Below, piece after piece: positions 54,344 to 61,883 of a DNA stretch of 64,000 nucleotides. The notes below the pieces were generated by a model. It made no database searches. It was not told the origin of the DNA and saw only the letters and a program-made list of their open reading frames with translations. Where the stretch lies: positions 24,489-88,488 of the forward strand of contig NZ_JBHLWI010000032.1 of assembly GCF_042432905.1 (NCBI RefSeq), written 5' to 3'. The translations under genes and the position numbers were made by a program. Within the stretch, counting starts at the first letter, position 1. Every line of letters starts with the position of its first letter. Source of the stretch: Fontibacter flavus (GTDB lineage: Bacteria; Bacteroidota; Bacteroidia; Cytophagales; Cyclobacteriaceae).

Positions 54344-54546
54344 AATTATGGGTTTAATCTACACATTCCGGATTTTGGCTTTTTGAGAGTTTTTAAAAGT
54401 TATGATATGTTTATTTAAAAATAATCAATTGTTGTACTAATTGCTTATTTTCAGTGGTATCCATATCGTTGCAAAGTTCATCAATTGCAGCTCAAAGTTT
54501 TTTTCGAGAACTCTTATCATATTTTGATTTAAGTATTTTTTATTTT
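54344..54546. other. Intergenic gap upstream of the helicase-like gene
   Basis: About 200 bp, A+T-rich, without a recognisable gene. It should carry the promoter of the helicase-like gene on the minus strand. Confidence 0.4.
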
Positions 54547-55116
54547 TCAATTGAATAGGGTGTTCACTAGATTTATTGTGCTATACTTAGTTGATTTAGT
54601 TTGATTTGAATTTTGGGAGTTGTGATAATTAAATAAAAAACTACTTTTTAGAATATTTCTTCCAATGTAATCTCCCTCATCGCTTGAAAATGTACAATTA
54701 GTGCATTTTAATGTATATCTTATGCTATGTATGTCACTTTTCTTTAATTTTTGTAATTCTAGATTATTAAGTCTATAAACTGTGGTTGATTTTTGATTAA
54801 CCCTATCGTAAATACCTCTATCCAAACAATTTATTATTGTTCCATCTTCTAAATAAATAATGATTTTCCCTTTAATCATCATTTGACTTTCATTTTCTGG
54901 ACTTAAAATCAGAAAACCATCTTCACCATCTTTTGCAAAAAAACCATTAACTTTTTTTTCGATGTATAATTGACCTTCAGTTTGACTTACAAGATTAAAA
55001 TTTTCGGAACTTGGATAGCTTTTTTCACCAATAAAAAATAGATTTTGAGAATTACCTTCAAATACTATGAAACAAAAAATCGATAAAAATGAAATTTTTA
55101 GTTTTATATTGTTCAT
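54547..55116 (-). CDS. Secreted protein of unknown function (cargo gene 3)
   Basis: The 189-residue protein has a signal peptide (KISFLSIFCFIVFEGNSQ). The mature part is polar with short beta-strand-like stretches and a CTNCTF cysteine pair near residue 140. The C-terminus is rich in Asn, Ser and Thr. I recognise no family. It lies 14 nt after the next secreted-protein gene, so these genes are probably co-transcribed. Low G+C suggests acquisition with the element. Confidence 0.6.
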   Translation of the reverse strand: MNNIKLKISFLSIFCFIVFEGNSQNLFFIGEKSYPSSENFNLVSQTEGQLYIEKKVNGFFAKDGEDGFLILSPENESQMMIKGKIIIYLEDGTIINCLDRGIYDRVNQKSTTVYRLNNLELQKLKKSDIHSIRYTLKCTNCTFSSDEGDYIGRNILKSSFLFNYHNSQNSNQTKSTKYSTINLVNTLFN

Positions 55117-55130
55117 AACAGTTAATTTTA

Positions 55131-55799
55131 TTATCTAACGTTAGTTATTTTAAATGATTTTAAAATCTTATCAAAATCAGATTTCCAAAAATCAGATTCA
55201 TTTATTCTATACGATAGAGTTAATTCATGAACTCTATCATTATTATAAAAGTAATAAGTGTTTACCATAACCTCTGGGCTATCATTTAATTTTCGAATGT
55301 AACTAATTTGCAAGCATGACATGTTGTTGACTTTTTGGAATTTTAAAGGATACCATTCTGTCAGTCTAATTCCTGTTCCTACAAAGTGATTTTTTATTTG
55401 CTCCTTAAAAATTATGTTTAATTCATCTAATTCTGATTTTGACATCTCGGGTAATTCAAAATCTAACTTAACGAAATCACCATATTGACCAATTTTAGTT
55501 TCAAGAATAACTCTAGCGTACCTCTCAAAACCTGTACTTTCCATCTCATTGAGTCCTACTTGTTGGGCAACAATACGTTCTGTGTCAAACCCTTTGATTT
55601 TGTAAATTTGATCCATATACTCCCTATATTTTCCTTTTTGAATTTCCATAGTTGAAGGTAAATCAAAACTCCCTAAACCTTTAATATGAACCCTTTCCCA
55701 GGTAACAGGTGCATTTATTTCAATGTTTGTTTGAGCGAACGATATTTGGGTAACTAAAAGGAATAAGATTATTCTTAAAATTAAAAAGTTCATATTCAA
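55131..55799 (-). CDS. Secreted protein of unknown function (cargo gene 2)
   Basis: The 222-residue protein has a signal peptide (LRIILFLLVTQISFAQ). The mature part resembles PsbP-type single-domain proteins in outline: an early VHIKGLGSFDLPSTMEIQKG strand pair, a middle helix and a late MVNTYYFYNNDRVHELTLSY strand followed by a helix SDFDKILKSFKI. No catalytic motif is visible. It lies 46 nt after cargo gene 1 and 14 nt before cargo gene 3. The function is unknown. Confidence 0.6.
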   Translation of the reverse strand: MNMNFLILRIILFLLVTQISFAQTNIEINAPVTWERVHIKGLGSFDLPSTMEIQKGKYREYMDQIYKIKGFDTERIVAQQVGLNEMESTGFERYARVILETKIGQYGDFVKLDFELPEMSKSELDELNIIFKEQIKNHFVGTGIRLTEWYPLKFQKVNNMSCLQISYIRKLNDSPEVMVNTYYFYNNDRVHELTLSYRINESDFWKSDFDKILKSFKITNVR

Positions 55800-55845
55800 T
55801 AAAAATCGGGTTTCATTTTTACTTTAATTTTATTTCAAAGATAAA

Positions 55846-56463
55846 TTAATCCATTAGAACCCTATCAATAAAATTAAACAATTCTTGATTAGCTTCAATA
55901 TAGGTAATGTTAAGTATATTTTTTGCTGTTCTAAATCCACCAGTATTTGGTCTAGATGCAATTTTTCCAATATCCTTTTTTTCCACCTTACTTTTACCCT
56001 CTCTATAATCATAGATTGAGACAAAATACCCTGTTAATGCATTCCATTTTCCTTCAGGCATAGCACCCCAACTAAAATCACCTCCTACACTTCCAATAGC
56101 AAATTTAACATCTGCTCCAAATGCTGCATGGAAAGCTGAAATTGAGATTTTAAATGTAATTCTATTATCCTCGGGCTTTTCATAATAATCGTCCGAATCT
56201 CTAACATTTATATTTGCAGATGGATAAGTTTCAACTATTAAATCAATTAAATTATTGATTACAGTTTCACTTTCACACTCTACTTTACTTTTTGGAGGAA
56301 TATTTCTTCCATCAAAAACAACAATATCAACAACTTCATCGCTAAGAAATTTTTTCCTAGGTGTTATAGATTGTTCTTTTTGACACCAAACGTAAAGTTT
56401 CTGACTATAAAGGTTGATATTGAAATAAAACATAATCAGTAAAAACCAAACTATCTTTTTCAC
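55846..56463 (-). CDS. Secreted protein of unknown function (cargo gene 1)
   Basis: The 205-residue protein has a signal peptide (IVWFLLIMFYFNINLYSQ). The N-terminal mature part holds a WCQKEQSITPRKKF segment. The middle has an alternating beta/alpha pattern (VINNLIDLIVETYPSANINV, then RITFKISISAFHAAFGADVKF) and a glycine-rich AIGSVGGDFSWG stretch. I recognise no family. It is the first of three consecutive secreted proteins on this element and ends 46 nt before the next. Confidence 0.6.
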   Translation of the reverse strand: MKKIVWFLLIMFYFNINLYSQKLYVWCQKEQSITPRKKFLSDEVVDIVVFDGRNIPPKSKVECESETVINNLIDLIVETYPSANINVRDSDDYYEKPEDNRITFKISISAFHAAFGADVKFAIGSVGGDFSWGAMPEGKWNALTGYFVSIYDYREGKSKVEKKDIGKIASRPNTGGFRTAKNILNITYIEANQELFNFIDRVLMD

Positions 56464-56628
56464 TTTTTTAATTTCATTTAGTTAGACAATAGCATTTTCT
56501 TAAATATTAAATGAACTCTCTCAATTGAATCAAATAATATTAATATTTAAAACTATAATAAGTAATTGAAAGGCTCAAAAATTTGGTCTGAATTCAGATT
56601 TAGATGGAATATTCAAAGTAAAGAAACC

Positions 56629-56928
56629 TTATTTCAAAATTTCAGGGATACAAGACTCTTTACATGAATCACAAGCTAAAAAGAGCCCCATCTTTGCATA
56701 TTGCTCTCTCTCAAATTTAAATGCATCTGAGAACCAATAGCATTTGGTAGCATAGCATTTTTTGGTTTGAAATTCATCCATGATGGTCTTAATCACTAAA
56801 TCTTCCTCCACACTATCCCAGGCTAATTGAATGATTCTGTCATGGATAACTTTAGGCACATCAAAATGCCTCCACTCTTGATGAATTTGATTGATGGCAT
56901 CTTGATAGTCTTTTCTATTGAATTTCAC
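56629..56928 (-). CDS. Small cysteine-rich protein of unknown function
   Basis: The 99-residue protein has no signal peptide. The first half is helical and charged (YQDAINQIHQEWRHFDVPKV), and the second half carries CYATKCYW and CDSCKESC, four cysteines in two CxxC-like or CxxxC pairs that could hold a metal. It lies 15 nt after the small membrane-protein gene, as part of the XRE-led minus-strand operon. Confidence 0.55.
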   Translation of the reverse strand: MKFNRKDYQDAINQIHQEWRHFDVPKVIHDRIIQLAWDSVEEDLVIKTIMDEFQTKKCYATKCYWFSDAFKFEREQYAKMGLFLACDSCKESCIPEILK

Positions 56929-56943
56929 TTTAAATAATTTTAG

Positions 56944-57171
56944 TCATGAAAAAAGTTTACCTGCAAAAATCAAGATTGCAAAAACTCCTAATACAAGAAC
57001 AATTGGAGCCCAAGCCATAAACAAATACCCAATCATAAAGATTGCAGTAATACCAATCCCTAAAATTTGACCTATTTTAATCAAATCTTTGGATTTAAAA
57101 ACTGAACCTAGCAATAAAATTGCTCCAACAGCCATATATGCATAGAAAATTAAATATGCAATATTTTCCAT
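56944..57171 (-). CDS. Small membrane protein
   Basis: The product is 75 residues from ATG 57171 (MENIAYLIFYAYM), which starts 4 nt after the XRE stop; a more distal ATG at 57204 would overlap that gene. It has about three hydrophobic segments: IAYLIFYAYMAVGAILLLG, IGQILGIGITAIFMIGYLFM and PIVLVLGVFAILIFAG. The function is unknown. Confidence 0.55.
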   Translation of the reverse strand: MENIAYLIFYAYMAVGAILLLGSVFKSKDLIKIGQILGIGITAIFMIGYLFMAWAPIVLVLGVFAILIFAGKLFS

Positions 57172-57175
57172 ATCT

Positions 57176-57424
57176 TTATTTAAATCCTGTAAAAAACTCT
57201 TCAATTGAAATATCTAAGCCTTTAAGTACTTTAAGCAAACTACTGAATTTTAGATCTTCTCCTTTTTCATACCTCCCATATTGAGCTCTTGGAATATTGT
57301 GATCATAGGCAAAGTACTCATAGGAAGTATATCCTTTTTTAACCCTAAGTTCTTTTATTCTTTCAGCTAGTTTTTTGAGCTGTTCTTTTTTGTATTCCTC
57401 AAATTGCTCATCCTTATTTTTCAT
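57176..57424 (-). CDS. XRE-family helix-turn-helix regulator
   Basis: The product is 82 residues from ATG 57424 (MKNKDEQFEEY). The HTH covers about residues 18-75: LAERIKELRVKKGYTSYEYFAY, then NIPRAQYGRYEKGEDLKFSSLLKVLKGL, a typical Cro/CI-like DNA-binding domain. It is divergent from the small membrane-protein/J-domain pair across an intergenic gap with a perfect 7-bp inverted repeat. It probably represses one or both directions. Confidence 0.85.
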   Translation of the reverse strand: MKNKDEQFEEYKKEQLKKLAERIKELRVKKGYTSYEYFAYDHNIPRAQYGRYEKGEDLKFSSLLKVLKGLDISIEEFFTGFK

Positions 57425-57469
57425 AAAGATAAAGCAAAATGAAAACAAACTCTTGCGTTACCACTATAA

Positions 57470-57490
57470 AGATACTACTTTAGAGTATCT
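57470..57490. promoter_or_regulatory. Candidate XRE operator
   Basis: AGATACT-N7-AGTATCT is a perfect inverted repeat lying in the 80-bp gap between the divergent XRE gene and the small membrane-protein gene. Confidence 0.6.
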
Positions 57491-57504
57491 ATATTACAAG
57501 AAAA

Positions 57505-57717
57505 ATGAAAAAATCAGAGAAAATATTAAGTACAATCTTCATAATAATCGGTTTTTTTGTAATTGCTTCATTAATACAAGCTGCTTTTATGTCTTCAGGA
57601 GAAGGTAATGGTAGCATCCTAGTAGGTCTTTTATTTATGGGGATGATTTTTGGAATTCAGTCAATCTGGAAGAAAAAAAATTTTAATAGCAACGATAACA
57701 CTCCTGAAAAAAGATAG
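57505..57717 (+). CDS. Small membrane protein upstream of the J-domain gene
   Basis: The 70-residue protein has two TM segments (LSTIFIIIGFFVIASLIQAAF and ILVGLLFMGMIFGIQSIW) and a basic, polar tail (KKKNFNSNDNTPEKR). It has the look of a two-pass inner-membrane peptide. The J-domain gene begins 7 nt after the stop. The function is unknown. Confidence 0.55.
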   Translation: MKKSEKILSTIFIIIGFFVIASLIQAAFMSSGEGNGSILVGLLFMGMIFGIQSIWKKKNFNSNDNTPEKR

Positions 57718-57724
57718 TGACACA

Positions 57725-58513
57725 ATGAAGAATTACTATGAAATCCTAGGTGTTTCTAAAGATTCAACAATCTCAGAAATAAAAATATCCTATAGAAAAC
57801 TAGCCTTTAAATGGCATCCTGATAAGAATTTAGAAAAGAATACAACTTCTAAGTTTCTAGAAATACAAGAAGCATATGAAATTTTATCAGACCCAAATTC
57901 AAGAAGGGTTTTTGATAACCTTTACTTTACGAATTCAGATTCAAGCAATAATGATATTCAATCAACAAAATTTAAGGATTTTGTAGATAAAGCAAAAGAA
58001 AGAAGTTCTAAGCTGGCAAAGGTTAAGTTTGAGGATTTTAAAAAGGTTGTAAAAAAGTCTTTAAAAGAATCTGGAAATGTGATTTGGAATTCCATCGCTA
58101 AGACTTTCAGTGTAGTTTTGATAGTTGGAGTTGTTTCTACAGTGTGGAGAGGATGTTCCTTTTCAAGTTCTACAATTCCTAGTAACGAGAGATTAATCCT
58201 TGAAAAAAACATAACACATATTACTGTGGTGGAAAAGAGATATATTAATGGAAGATTCAAAAATGAGTTTGAATCATATCAAGTTGATGGATATGCTAAG
58301 ATTGATAGTTTGAAAATTTTCATTGATATTAAAGATGGAGTTCTAGGTGAACCCTTAGAATTAAAAATTACTAAAGTAAAAAAATCAAAATTGAATAATA
58401 GAGGAGAATATTCTTATACATATTCAACTAATAAAGGCGATTTAAAGCTTTTAATGAAAAATAATCATGAACCATTATCTTTAATTTCAGAAGATGTTTC
58501 ATTTAGATTTTAA
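57725..58513 (+). CDS. Membrane-anchored J-domain (DnaJ-like) protein
   Basis: The product is 262 residues from ATG 57725 (MKNYYEILGV), which puts the J domain at the very N-terminus. The J-domain has the HPD motif at residues 31-33 in KWHPDKN, with helix IV EAYEILSDPNSRRVFDNL. A basic amphipathic region and one TM segment (VVLIVGVVSTVWRG, about residue 140) follow. The C-terminal 100 residues should lie on the other side of the membrane and are not recognised. J-domains stimulate Hsp70. A mobile element may use it to recruit the host DnaK; this is inference. Confidence 0.85.
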   Translation: MKNYYEILGVSKDSTISEIKISYRKLAFKWHPDKNLEKNTTSKFLEIQEAYEILSDPNSRRVFDNLYFTNSDSSNNDIQSTKFKDFVDKAKERSSKLAKVKFEDFKKVVKKSLKESGNVIWNSIAKTFSVVLIVGVVSTVWRGCSFSSSTIPSNERLILEKNITHITVVEKRYINGRFKNEFESYQVDGYAKIDSLKIFIDIKDGVLGEPLELKITKVKKSKLNNRGEYSYTYSTNKGDLKLLMKNNHEPLSLISEDVSFRF

Positions 58514-58516
58514 AAT

Positions 58517-58544
58517 AATTGGGGGATAGACCCCCAATTTTATT
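58517..58544. terminator. Bidirectional terminator between J-domain and integrase genes
   Basis: AATTGGGGG / CCCCCAATT with a 5-nt loop and flanking T/A runs; it lies where the two convergent genes end. Confidence 0.8.
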
Positions 58545-59748
58545 TAAAATATCTACTCAATTTCTCCATTTCTTCAGCTTTAATCCCATCAGCAATATCT
58601 ACGTATTTTTGGAGTGTGGTTAGTTTCCTATGACCTGTGATCTTTTGGATTACTGATAATGGAATACCTGCCAGAATGGAATTGGTAATGAAAGTTCTTC
58701 TCCCTGTATGACTGGCTATAAGCTGATATTTTGGTATTGCTATATATTTCCTAATACCTCCTTCATATCTGATCACCTCCACTTCATGAGTGATCCCAGC
58801 TTCAAAGCATAACTCCTTTACTGCTTTGTTGAATTTTTGGTTGGAAATCTTCAATTCCTGAAGATTGTATTGGTACTTTTCCAGAATTTCCCTAAGCATG
58901 GGATGGATAGGAATGCTGATTTTTTCATCAGTCTTTTGGGTATGGATATTTAAAAACCCATTATTTACCCATCTTTTGGACATCCTTACTCCATCACTGA
59001 ATCTTAGTCCTGTGAATATCAGGATTAAAAACAGATCTTTAACTCTCTTAAGTCTTGGAGATACTGGAATATACTGGATGATGGTCTTTACTTCTTCTTT
59101 TTGGAGAAGGATTGTATTGGTTTCTACTGACCTGGGATAATTCAGTTGCTTGAATTTTACTGAATCAAGTACCTCTTCTCTATGCAAATGATTCATAAAT
59201 AAAAGCAAAAATTTGAAGTTTTTATGGATGGTATTAGGCTGCAAATTCAAAGAATCCTGCCAGAAGTGTCCTAATCTATTCACAAATTTCTGATCAAATT
59301 CATGAAGGTAATACTTCCTTTTACCCATGAATTTTAACATCTGATTCCTTATAGTAATTAACTTCGTTACTGTTTTATACTTAGCAGTGATTCTTTTTAC
59401 TTCTATGAAATCATTGAACAAGGAGATCAAATCTTTCTCTGAATTGTTCTCTCCTTTAAAATAATTCTTAAATAAGGTAGCATTGGCAAAGCCATATTCA
59501 TTCACAAGAGCAAAAAGCTGGTCTTTTATTTCATTGTGTCTTACCTCAACTCTTCTCCATATTTCTTTATGATTTGGGTAAGCTTTAGAGATTTTACCAT
59601 TTACCCAATATTTACATTCTATAGATTCCTCGGTGGCTAAATACACTCTTTCCCTATTTCCATTGCCCTGAAAAGTCACTTCAATATTGAGTCTACCCCT
59701 CCCAGTTCTCTTGCTGACAGCTTTTAATACAATTTTTGTCCTGTACAT
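58540..59748 (-). CDS. int: Tyrosine recombinase (integrase) of the element
   Basis: The 402-residue Bacteroidota-type site-specific recombinase has an N-terminal arm-binding domain (residues 1-90), a SAM-like core-binding domain (about 100-205) and a catalytic domain. The active-site residues can be assigned: Arg249 in FTGLRFSD, Lys272 in QKTDE, His347 and Arg350 in SHTGRRTF, His373 in TGHRKL, and nucleophile Tyr382 in LQKYVDIA. All are intact, so the protein should be active. It lies 167 bp from attR, as expected for the integrase of an ssrA-specific element. GGTGGC sites lie just upstream of its start codon. Confidence 0.95.
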   Translation of the reverse strand: MYRTKIVLKAVSKRTGRGRLNIEVTFQGNGNRERVYLATEESIECKYWVNGKISKAYPNHKEIWRRVEVRHNEIKDQLFALVNEYGFANATLFKNYFKGENNSEKDLISLFNDFIEVKRITAKYKTVTKLITIRNQMLKFMGKRKYYLHEFDQKFVNRLGHFWQDSLNLQPNTIHKNFKFLLLFMNHLHREEVLDSVKFKQLNYPRSVETNTILLQKEEVKTIIQYIPVSPRLKRVKDLFLILIFTGLRFSDGVRMSKRWVNNGFLNIHTQKTDEKISIPIHPMLREILEKYQYNLQELKISNQKFNKAVKELCFEAGITHEVEVIRYEGGIRKYIAIPKYQLIASHTGRRTFITNSILAGIPLSVIQKITGHRKLTTLQKYVDIADGIKAEEMEKLSRYFK

Positions 59749-59751
59749 TTT

Positions 59752-59769
59752 TGGTGGCTATTTGGTGGC
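59752..59769 (+). promoter_or_regulatory. Right paired GGTGGC sites (candidate integrase arm sites)
   Basis: TTGGTGGCTATTTGGTGGC (59751-59769) has GGTGGC at 59753 and 59764, 11 bp apart. It begins a few bases upstream of the integrase start and mirrors the left pair. Confidence 0.5.
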
Positions 59770-59915
59770 AAAACCATCTTAAAGCACCTCAAAATCAGTT
59801 TTTTTGACATTAATTGTCATTTTTGTAGTTTTTGGAAATACACCCTGAGAGCTTTTACTAAACGAATAATAGCCAACATCTCAATTTACATAATTACCTA
59901 AAATTCAACACATTA

Positions 59916-60023
59916 GGTGTGTCATCCAGCAGTGTCTGATCGAAAACCCAACAGGTGACTAAGCATGTAGACGGTACGGTGTTTCCCTATCTGGACGAGG
60001 GTTCGAATCCCTCCAGCTCCACT
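59916..60023 (+). repeat. attR: duplicated 3' end of ssrA
   Basis: A perfect 108-bp copy of 49338-49445. It lacks the rest of tmRNA and so is a non-functional fragment. A reading frame across it is an artefact of this RNA sequence. Confidence 0.93.
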
Positions 60024-60160
60024 AGGTACAAATTCAAAGCTTTCAAAAGTGACCGAAATCAATATTCTGAAAGACTTGATTTGTCAAGCCAACTAGTGAA
60101 AACAGCCTTTAAATTGATCAAAAAAGGCACTTTACCAATAATTTTACAATCTTTTAATTG

Positions 60161-60196
60161 AAAAAGACCTGTACTCGCTGAGTGCAGGTCTTTTTG
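60161..60196 (+). terminator. Displaced original ssrA terminator
   Basis: AAAAAGACCTG plus ACTC pairs with GAGT plus CAGGTCTTTTT around a short loop. It lies 138 nt after attR, where the ancestral tmRNA transcript would have ended. Confidence 0.85.
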
Positions 60197-61041
60197 TTTT
60201 TTACACGTTTTTTTTAATTTTTCTCAAAATTGAGGTGAGACTTTGGTGAGTTTTTTCTTAGAGAATAAAAGACTCACCAAAATGATGTTAAAAAACTGAA
60301 AAACAACATGTTATAAAGATAAACATCTTGCCAAAAGACTCTACAATTCGTACTTTAAAACCATAAATTTGAGTCAGTATGATTGAAAGAACATTTGCTA
60401 CCCTATTTAACATAACATACTTTTTCTTCAATTTACTGCTTCCAAACCTAAAAACCAGATTAAGAAATTTTCAACTGTGGATAAATCCAATTTTATCCAA
60501 CCAGTTACACAAATTCCCTTTTTAACACTGCAATCACTTTACCAACTAAATAACCTCAACGGTTTTAAAAAATCATACCTCCAAACCTCCTCTATAGGGT
60601 GAAATTCCCTAAATAACAAAACTTTATTTTATCATATTTATTTCCAAAAAATACAATTATTTACCCTAAAAAACCCCAATTTAAGCCGTACTTTCCCTAT
60701 ACCTCCCCTATGGATACGGTATACATTCCCCGTAGATACTCCGTTAAAACGACAAAATCCAAGAAACCATTGCACTTTTCAAATATTTAAACTTTTCCTT
60801 GAAAAAAGTCAAAAACTACCCTGGGTTTTCTTCTTTATATCTCTTTACAAATATCTTTTTGTGGATATCTGAAATTATGCCCGCATTACATACTTAAAGA
60901 ATTAACCTATGATTTCGAATCAATATCCATGAATAACTTGTCCGCCATGGTGGATCCAACCCACCTTCATTTGGGAATGTAACTATAAATATTAGTTTGC
61001 TAAATATCCACCCCATCTGGGTGAAGTTTGGCGGTAGCGCT
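60197..61041. other. Gene-free A+T-rich region right of the element
   Basis: About 850 bp without a convincing gene on either strand. Short features are an AGGG-TGAAATT-CCCT hairpin near 60596 and a GGTGG...CCACC inverted repeat near 60949. No RNA family is recognised. This may be decayed DNA or a small-RNA region. Confidence 0.4.
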
Positions 61042-61397
61042 AGGCGTAGTTTGCAACTACGCCTTTCTATAAATTTGAATTTGTAATTCACCTGATCTCA
61101 AACTATATTCCAATGCAGTACTTGGATATCTGTTCCAATTACAAATTGGTGTTGATAATTGGGTGGAATTACAAATTCCACCCAGTAAACCAACGAAGGT
61201 CTATTCTACACCTAGGCGGGGACCGAAACCAAATCTCACTCAAAAAGAGACAGTTATCACACTAAACAAAAATTCCAATGAGATTCAATACCAATAGCCA
61301 AGAATTGCCTACCCCGACTAGATGAAGTTTGAGGTTTGCATTAGGCTTAATTTGCAATTAGGCCTTTCTATCACAATGAATTTGTAATTCAATGTGA
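61042..61397. repeat. Cluster of six related hairpins (REP-like)
   Basis: Six short inverted repeats occur in 356 bp: 61042-61064 (AGGCGTAGTT-TGC-AACTACGCCT), 61076-61090 (TGAATT-TGT-AATTCA), 61135-61149 (CCAATT-ACA-AATTGG), 61161-61183 (GGGTGGAATT-ACA), 61343-61365 (AGGCTTAATT-TGC) and 61371-61397 (core TGAATT-TGT-AATTCA again). The first and fifth units are homologous and sit in a longer direct repeat (gaagtttg ... cctttctat). The stem bases differ between units while pairing is kept. The pattern resembles REP/RAYT-type dispersed elements, but no transposase gene is in the window. Confidence 0.6.
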
Positions 61398-61488
61398 TGG
61401 AATTATTTTTATTTATGGGAGATGCTTATCAAATCAAGATCGGGAGGCCTTTCAACTATCTAATTTAGAGGCAGTCTCATTTAAATTA

Positions 61489-61746
61489 TCAATACATAAC
61501 CAATTGGATAGAAAATAAATATTTCCACTTATCATTTTCTTTTTCATACATAAGTTGATTTATCAGTTCATGGATTTCCTCTGATTCCTCCTGGGAAATG
61601 GAATCTTTTTGTTGATCTCCACAGCCAAACAGAAACCAAATGAATATTATTGTATAGTAGAGTCTTGCCAAGATGGTTCGCAAGCTTTTTCGCCTTTTTG
61701 GTAGAGTGCCTAAATAAATTTCACCATCACCTTCTGCATAATACAA
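61489..61746 (-). CDS. Possible small lipoprotein, uncertain
   Basis: The 85-residue reading frame has a basic N-terminal stretch (PKRRKSLRTILAR), a hydrophobic segment and a possible lipobox (FLFGCGDQQ). The mature part is short and acidic. It might be a truncated gene. The N-terminal layout, a long basic extension before the lipoprotein signal, resembles that of the GH19 gene upstream. No family is recognised. Confidence 0.35.
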   Translation of the reverse strand: MYYAEGDGEIYLGTLPKRRKSLRTILARLYYTIIFIWFLFGCGDQQKDSISQEESEEIHELINQLMYEKENDKWKYLFSIQLVMY

Positions 61747-61846
61747 ATTTATAATTTGCTACTGGAGAAAGATGATATCAAATCGAACCAATTGAAAATT
61801 GGTAAGGAAATGAGGGTGAAGTTACAAAGCTAACCCAGATAAAGAT

Positions 61847-61880
61847 AAAAAAAGGTTCCCTCAACTGGGAACCTTTTTAA
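61847..61880 (-). terminator. Terminator after the lipocalin-like gene
   Basis: AAAAAGGTTCCC / GGGAACCTTTTT with a 6-nt loop and a T-run on the minus strand; it ends the GH19/lipocalin-like pair. Confidence 0.85.
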
Positions 61881-61883
61881 ATT

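Larger units (their letters stand above)
49446..60023. mobile_element. Integrative element of about 10.6 kb inserted in ssrA
   Basis: It is bounded by perfect 108-bp repeats of the ssrA 3' end. A tyrosine recombinase gene lies next to the right end, and paired GGTGGC sites lie inside both ends. The gene content is RadC/JAB, DUF3871, Sak4-like ATPase, SF2-like helicase, three secreted unknowns, a Cys-rich small protein, two small membrane proteins, an XRE regulator and a J-domain protein. Much of it is clearly richer in A+T than the flanks. No relaxase, type IV secretion, capsid or terminase gene is recognisable, so it may depend on a helper for transfer. Confidence 0.92.

Noticed and set aside
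59955..60161. A 68-residue reading frame across attR
   Set aside because: It translates the tmRNA 3' end (attR) and the following non-coding DNA. The same frame exists in the true ssrA gene, so it is not a protein gene.
60894..61091. A 65-residue minus-strand frame in the hairpin region
   Set aside because: It runs through the first hairpin and low-complexity A+T-rich DNA, with no protein-like features.
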